DNA from: Deltaproteobacteria bacterium
GTDB taxonomy: Bacteria > Bdellovibrionota > JACOXK01 > 2-02-FULL-40-11
Assembly (NCBI GenBank): GCA_016193165.1
Contig: JACPST010000009.1
Location: 1 to 8,246 of the forward strand
Direction of reading: 5' to 3'
Length of the DNA stretch: 8,246 nt
Every line of letters begins with the position of its first letter. Position 1 is the stretch's first letter. This document shows positions 5,917 through 8,246 of the stretch, piece by piece. Under the pieces are notes generated by a model. The model was not told the DNA's origin, ran no database searches, and saw only the letters and a program-made list of their open reading frames with translations. The position numbers were made by a program, and so were the translations under genes.

Positions 5917-6658
5917 CTATAAATCTAACCATTCGTTTATGATTTTTTTCATAAAATCCTTAAAATATCCTTTGTAATCAGCCACTGCCCATATCCAGGA
6001 TGCAGGCTTCTTAAGTTTGGAAGTCGCTGTCTCTTTTTTTCTAAAAAGCCATCGTATCCCTGATGCAATGTTTAAATTAGCATTTTTCATATCCTCTTGC
6101 TTAACATTCACCAAATGATCTCGTAATTCACCCTTTTCATCTTTCAGTATTTCTATGGTCCAATCGGTAACTTGCATTAAACCCCTTGCTTGACCTGCTT
6201 TTTTTTCCAGCATAATTTTCTTCAGTAATTTTAAAGCTAGATTCTGTCGCTATTAAGGCTTTAACAAGATCAGGGTCAAGAGATTCACTGGGTTTTAAAA
6301 CCTCATTCCAATATTTTGTCCACCCTCTAATGAGATGGTCAAATTTATTACCTTGCGGATAATTAAGATCATCATTCCTAGGAGAACCTTTTAGTTTTCC
6401 AAAATACTCTTCTGCAATCTTTTCGAGTTCTTCTGGATAAATTTGATCTTTTTTAGAAGAATTTTCAACACAATGCCCTCTAACTTGTGTAAATCCTCTT
6501 TTTGTTCGCATGGGATGATCCCTTCTCCAATGCTCTCCTAGAGGGCATTCACGCCATGGATGGACATTTTTAATTTTTTTAGGAGATTGAGCAGGAGGTT
6601 CTTTGGGAGGCCATTTTATTTTAGGTAATTTTATAGTAGGAAACTTTATTCCAGACAT
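5917..6658 (-). pseudogene. Lytic transglycosylase (SLT domain) interrupted by a +1 frameshift in an A8 run
   Basis: Two overlapping frames make one SLT protein. Frame one (ATG 6658) has a proline/lysine-rich start (KFPTIKLPKIKWPPKEPP), a segment with HPWRECPLGEHWRRDHPMR (33-51) and VRGHCVEN (59-66), then LDPDLVKALIATESSF with catalytic Glu139. Frame two supplies the rest of the fold: AGQARGLMQVTDWTIEIL and, later, IWAVADYKGYF. They meet at eight A residues (minus strand, plus coordinates about 6209-6216). Seven A's would restore one frame of 246 residues reading NYAGKKAGQARGLMQV. The enzyme would cut peptidoglycan between MurNAc and GlcNAc. No signal peptide is visible, so the basic N-terminal region may be a secretion or loading domain. 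The break may be a true mutation, a homopolymer sequencing error, or slippage; both halves otherwise look conserved. Followed by the exported protein gene. Confidence 0.8.
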
Positions 6659-6728
6659 AAAGCAAACCTAGCGAAATATTAATTTAATGTCATTAGAATT
6701 TTGAATTTTAAGTGAAATGCCTAAATCG

Positions 6729-6756
6729 TAAGCACAAAGGTGGCAGGCACCTTTTC
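6729..6756 (-). repeat. Right copy of 28-bp inverted repeat (REP-like imperfect palindrome)
   Basis: On the minus strand it reads G, AAAAGGTGCCTGCCACCTTT, GTGCTTA, matching 4673-4700 at 27 of 28 positions (the first 22 are identical). It is 36 bases past the stop of the M20 peptidase gene and 70 bases before the SLT gene start. It may also act as a stem-loop at the end of the M20 transcript. The two copies point inward and bracket 2,084 bp. Confidence 0.75.
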
Positions 6757-6771
6757 GATTTCTTTTCGATT
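6751..6771 (+). repeat. Two tandem copies of CTTTTCGATT
   Basis: CTTTTCGATT occurs at 6751-6760 and again at 6762-6771, one base apart. The first copy overlaps the right 28-bp repeat. It may be a local duplication at an element edge; no function is evident. Confidence 0.4.
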
Positions 6772-6792
6772 CTTTTTAGGTGGACTGGCCAT

Positions 6793-7803
6793 CTATCTTC
6801 TTGTAGAAGGTCTAGTAACAATCTGGAAAACAAGTCTCTGATACAACTCCACAGATCGTAAAAGTTCTTTTTTGGATATTTTTTCATGAGGCCCATGGGC
6901 ATCTAAGATTGAGCCGGGTCCTAGTAAAAAAAGTTTTCGTGCTTTCTTTTTTAAATACGGCAAATCCGTATTAAAAGAAACAATGGATGTCTTAAATCCT
7001 AGCATCGTATCTAAACGAATGGGGTCATTCATGCTTTCCAAATTTATTTTAACATGGGGCAGGCACAATTTTTTCATCTGTCGATAAACTGTTCTGCTAG
7101 AGCTCACCGTACGAACTAAAATTTGGGCTTGGGCCAAGGGTGCCAACACATTGGCTGCAACGCCGCCCTCCAAAACTCCAATATTTAAATTTGAAAATCC
7201 TAAAAAAGAACTTTTTTCTCGAGGCATGTTTTGAATGCGAAACAGTGTTTCTAAAAGACCATGAATGGCTGACCGTCCTAGTTCAGGATAGGCACTATGG
7301 GCTGCTTTTCCAAAAGCCTTGAGTGTCACTTTTACAATTCCTTTGGTTCCTGCCGCCAGTGTATTTTGAGTGGGTTCTCCCATAATGAGAGCCTCCACCT
7401 TTGGAATTTTTGACGCGCAATCTATAGCCCCCCGGTGATCCACTTCTTCTCCGACAACATATAAAAATCCAAAATCTTTGATTCCCCGGGCTTTGAGTTT
7501 CAGTCCGGCCACAATTTGAGCTGCAATAATGGACTTTGTATCACACGCTCCTCTCCCATACAGATACTGAGAATCCTGGTGAAAGGGAATAGCGGGAGGC
7601 ACCGTATCCATGTGAGAAGAAAATAAAATCCTAGGTTTTTGTATATACGCAAAAAGATTGGGTCTATGGTGTGCGCTTAAAATTTTTTTTACTGTAAAGC
7701 CTTCACGAGTTAAAAGCTTGGATAAAAATTGAAATAGGGGCTCTTCATGCCCACTCAAAGATTTAATTTTGATCAACTGTTTTGAAAGCTCAAAAACATT
7801 CAT
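6793..7803 (-). CDS. M20 family metallopeptidase / ArgE-DapE-like deacylase
   Basis: 336 residues from the ATG at 7803 (an in-frame TTG at 7824 would add seven residues; the ATG overlaps the upstream stop as ATGA, which fixes it). The two-metal site is complete: H64 with D66 in SSHMDTVPP, bridging D88 in GRGACDTK, catalytic E119 and metal ligand E120 in VVGEEVDHRG, E143 in MGEPT, and H303 in GPGSILDAHGPHE. The dimerisation lid spans about 150-255 (TKGIVKVTLKAFGKAAHSAYP). The closing GPGS...AH pattern is like ArgE/DapE/ACY1 enzymes, which hydrolyse N-acyl amino acids or small peptides in the cytoplasm. The length is slightly below classical ArgE or DapE (about 375-385). The substrate cannot be decided; no arginine or lysine genes are adjacent. 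Coupled to an ABC-2 permease gene upstream. Confidence 0.85.
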   Translation of the reverse strand: MNVFELSKQLIKIKSLSGHEEPLFQFLSKLLTREGFTVKKILSAHHRPNLFAYIQKPRILFSSHMDTVPPAIPFHQDSQYLYGRGACDTKSIIAAQIVAGLKLKARGIKDFGFLYVVGEEVDHRGAIDCASKIPKVEALIMGEPTQNTLAAGTKGIVKVTLKAFGKAAHSAYPELGRSAIHGLLETLFRIQNMPREKSSFLGFSNLNIGVLEGGVAANVLAPLAQAQILVRTVSSSRTVYRQMKKLCLPHVKINLESMNDPIRLDTMLGFKTSIVSFNTDLPYLKKKARKLFLLGPGSILDAHGPHEKISKKELLRSVELYQRLVFQIVTRPSTRR

Positions 7804-8246
7804 GAACGATGAACCGATTTCCAAGAAATTAAAAGCACAACCGTTCCAAATAAACCTAAGACGCCCATAGACATGCTAAAGGAAGGAAGGCCAAAAAGAA
7901 GCTCTGGAGAATTCCAATACAAAATATGCCGGATGACACTCAGCCCATACGTCAAAGGATTGATCGCCATAAAACTTTTAATGATCCAGTTTAGCCCTGA
8001 GGACGGGAAAAAAGCTCCAGATAAAAACCAAAGCGGCATGAGAATCAGCATCATGATCGCATGAAAGCCTTGAACAGAATCCATCCGCCATGCCAAGCAA
8101 AATCCCAAGGCTGAAAGGCTCAGTCCTAAAAACCAAAGAATAGCAATGAGTGCTAAGATACTCCAAAGTGTTAAATGAATGTGGGCCAAGGGAGCCAAAC
8201 ACAAAAAAAGAAGCGCTTGAAGAAGAGCAAGAGTTGCCCCGCCACT
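7800..8246 (-). CDS. ABC-2 type transporter permease (partial, N-terminus outside window)
   Basis: An open frame continues to the window edge with no start; the visible 148 codons are the C-terminal half. They read SGGATLALLQALLFLCLAPL at the edge and contain about four hydrophobic segments, including the ABC-2 hallmark region MMLILMPLWFLSGAFFPSSG followed by FMAINPLTYGLSVIRHILYW. This arrangement (FLSG..FP...LP or NPLTY) is typical of DrrB/NodJ-like permeases that export drugs, glycolipids or polysaccharides together with an ATPase subunit, expected further upstream. Its TGA overlaps the ATG of the M20 gene (ATGA), implying translational coupling; the reason for pairing with a peptidase is not evident. 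Cargo unknown. Confidence 0.87.
   Translation of the reverse strand, partial: SGGATLALLQALLFLCLAPLAHIHLTLWSILALIAILWFLGLSLSALGFCLAWRMDSVQGFHAIMMLILMPLWFLSGAFFPSSGLNWIIKSFMAINPLTYGLSVIRHILYWNSPELLFGLPSFSMSMGVLGLFGTVVLLISWKSVHRS

Noticed and set aside
7140..7322. Plus-strand frame of 60 codons within the M20 gene
   Set aside because: It is antisense to conserved M20 sequence with no domain signal.

Overview
The window looks like accessory chromosome from an AT-rich, double-membraned (Gram-negative) bacterium. It encodes lipoproteins with Gram-negative-type lipoboxes, a PelC-like outer-membrane lipoprotein, and a plausible sigma-54 promoter. A deltaproteobacterial/Bdellovibrionota-like or Omnitrophota-like host would fit, but the sequence does not fix the taxon.

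Layout. (A) 1-2786, minus strand: part of a Pel-type exopolysaccharide operon read pelC -> stand-alone response-regulator receiver -> pelD -> pelE (cut by the window edge). Junctions are a 3-bp gap, a GTGA overlap and an ATGA overlap, so it is one tightly coupled transcript. PelD has four membrane segments, a coiled-coil stalk, a GAF domain and a degenerate GGDEF domain that keeps the c-di-GMP-binding RxxD motif. The receiver gene between pelC and pelD is the unusual part. (B) 2787-3088: a non-coding, hairpin-rich island next to the pelC promoter, with stem-loops resembling IS200/IS605 (TnpB-type) right ends but no transposase, and a separate 69-base imperfect hairpin. (C) 3089-4708, plus strand: a two-gene unit of an unrecognised lipoprotein and an exported tocopherol-cyclase-family protein, with no bases between them. 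(D) 4673-6756: about 2.1 kb bracketed by a 28-bp inverted repeat (27/28 matches) whose core is itself an imperfect palindrome. Inside are a REP-associated (Y1/HUH) transposase with a sigma-54-like promoter, and convergent to it a two-gene set: a lytic transglycosylase (SLT) broken by a single-base shift in an A8 run, and a small exported protein that may be its immunity partner. The left repeat forms the last codons of the tocopherol-cyclase gene. (E) 6793-8246, minus strand: an ABC-2 permease (cut by the window edge) translationally coupled to an M20 family metallopeptidase/deacylase.

How they work together: block A should export and regulate a Pel-like cationic polysaccharide, with c-di-GMP sensed by PelD and a possible phospho-signal entering through the receiver protein. 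Block D looks like a small acquired cassette between two convergent chromosomal units (C and E). Most functional statements rest on motif recognition by eye; no database search was possible.
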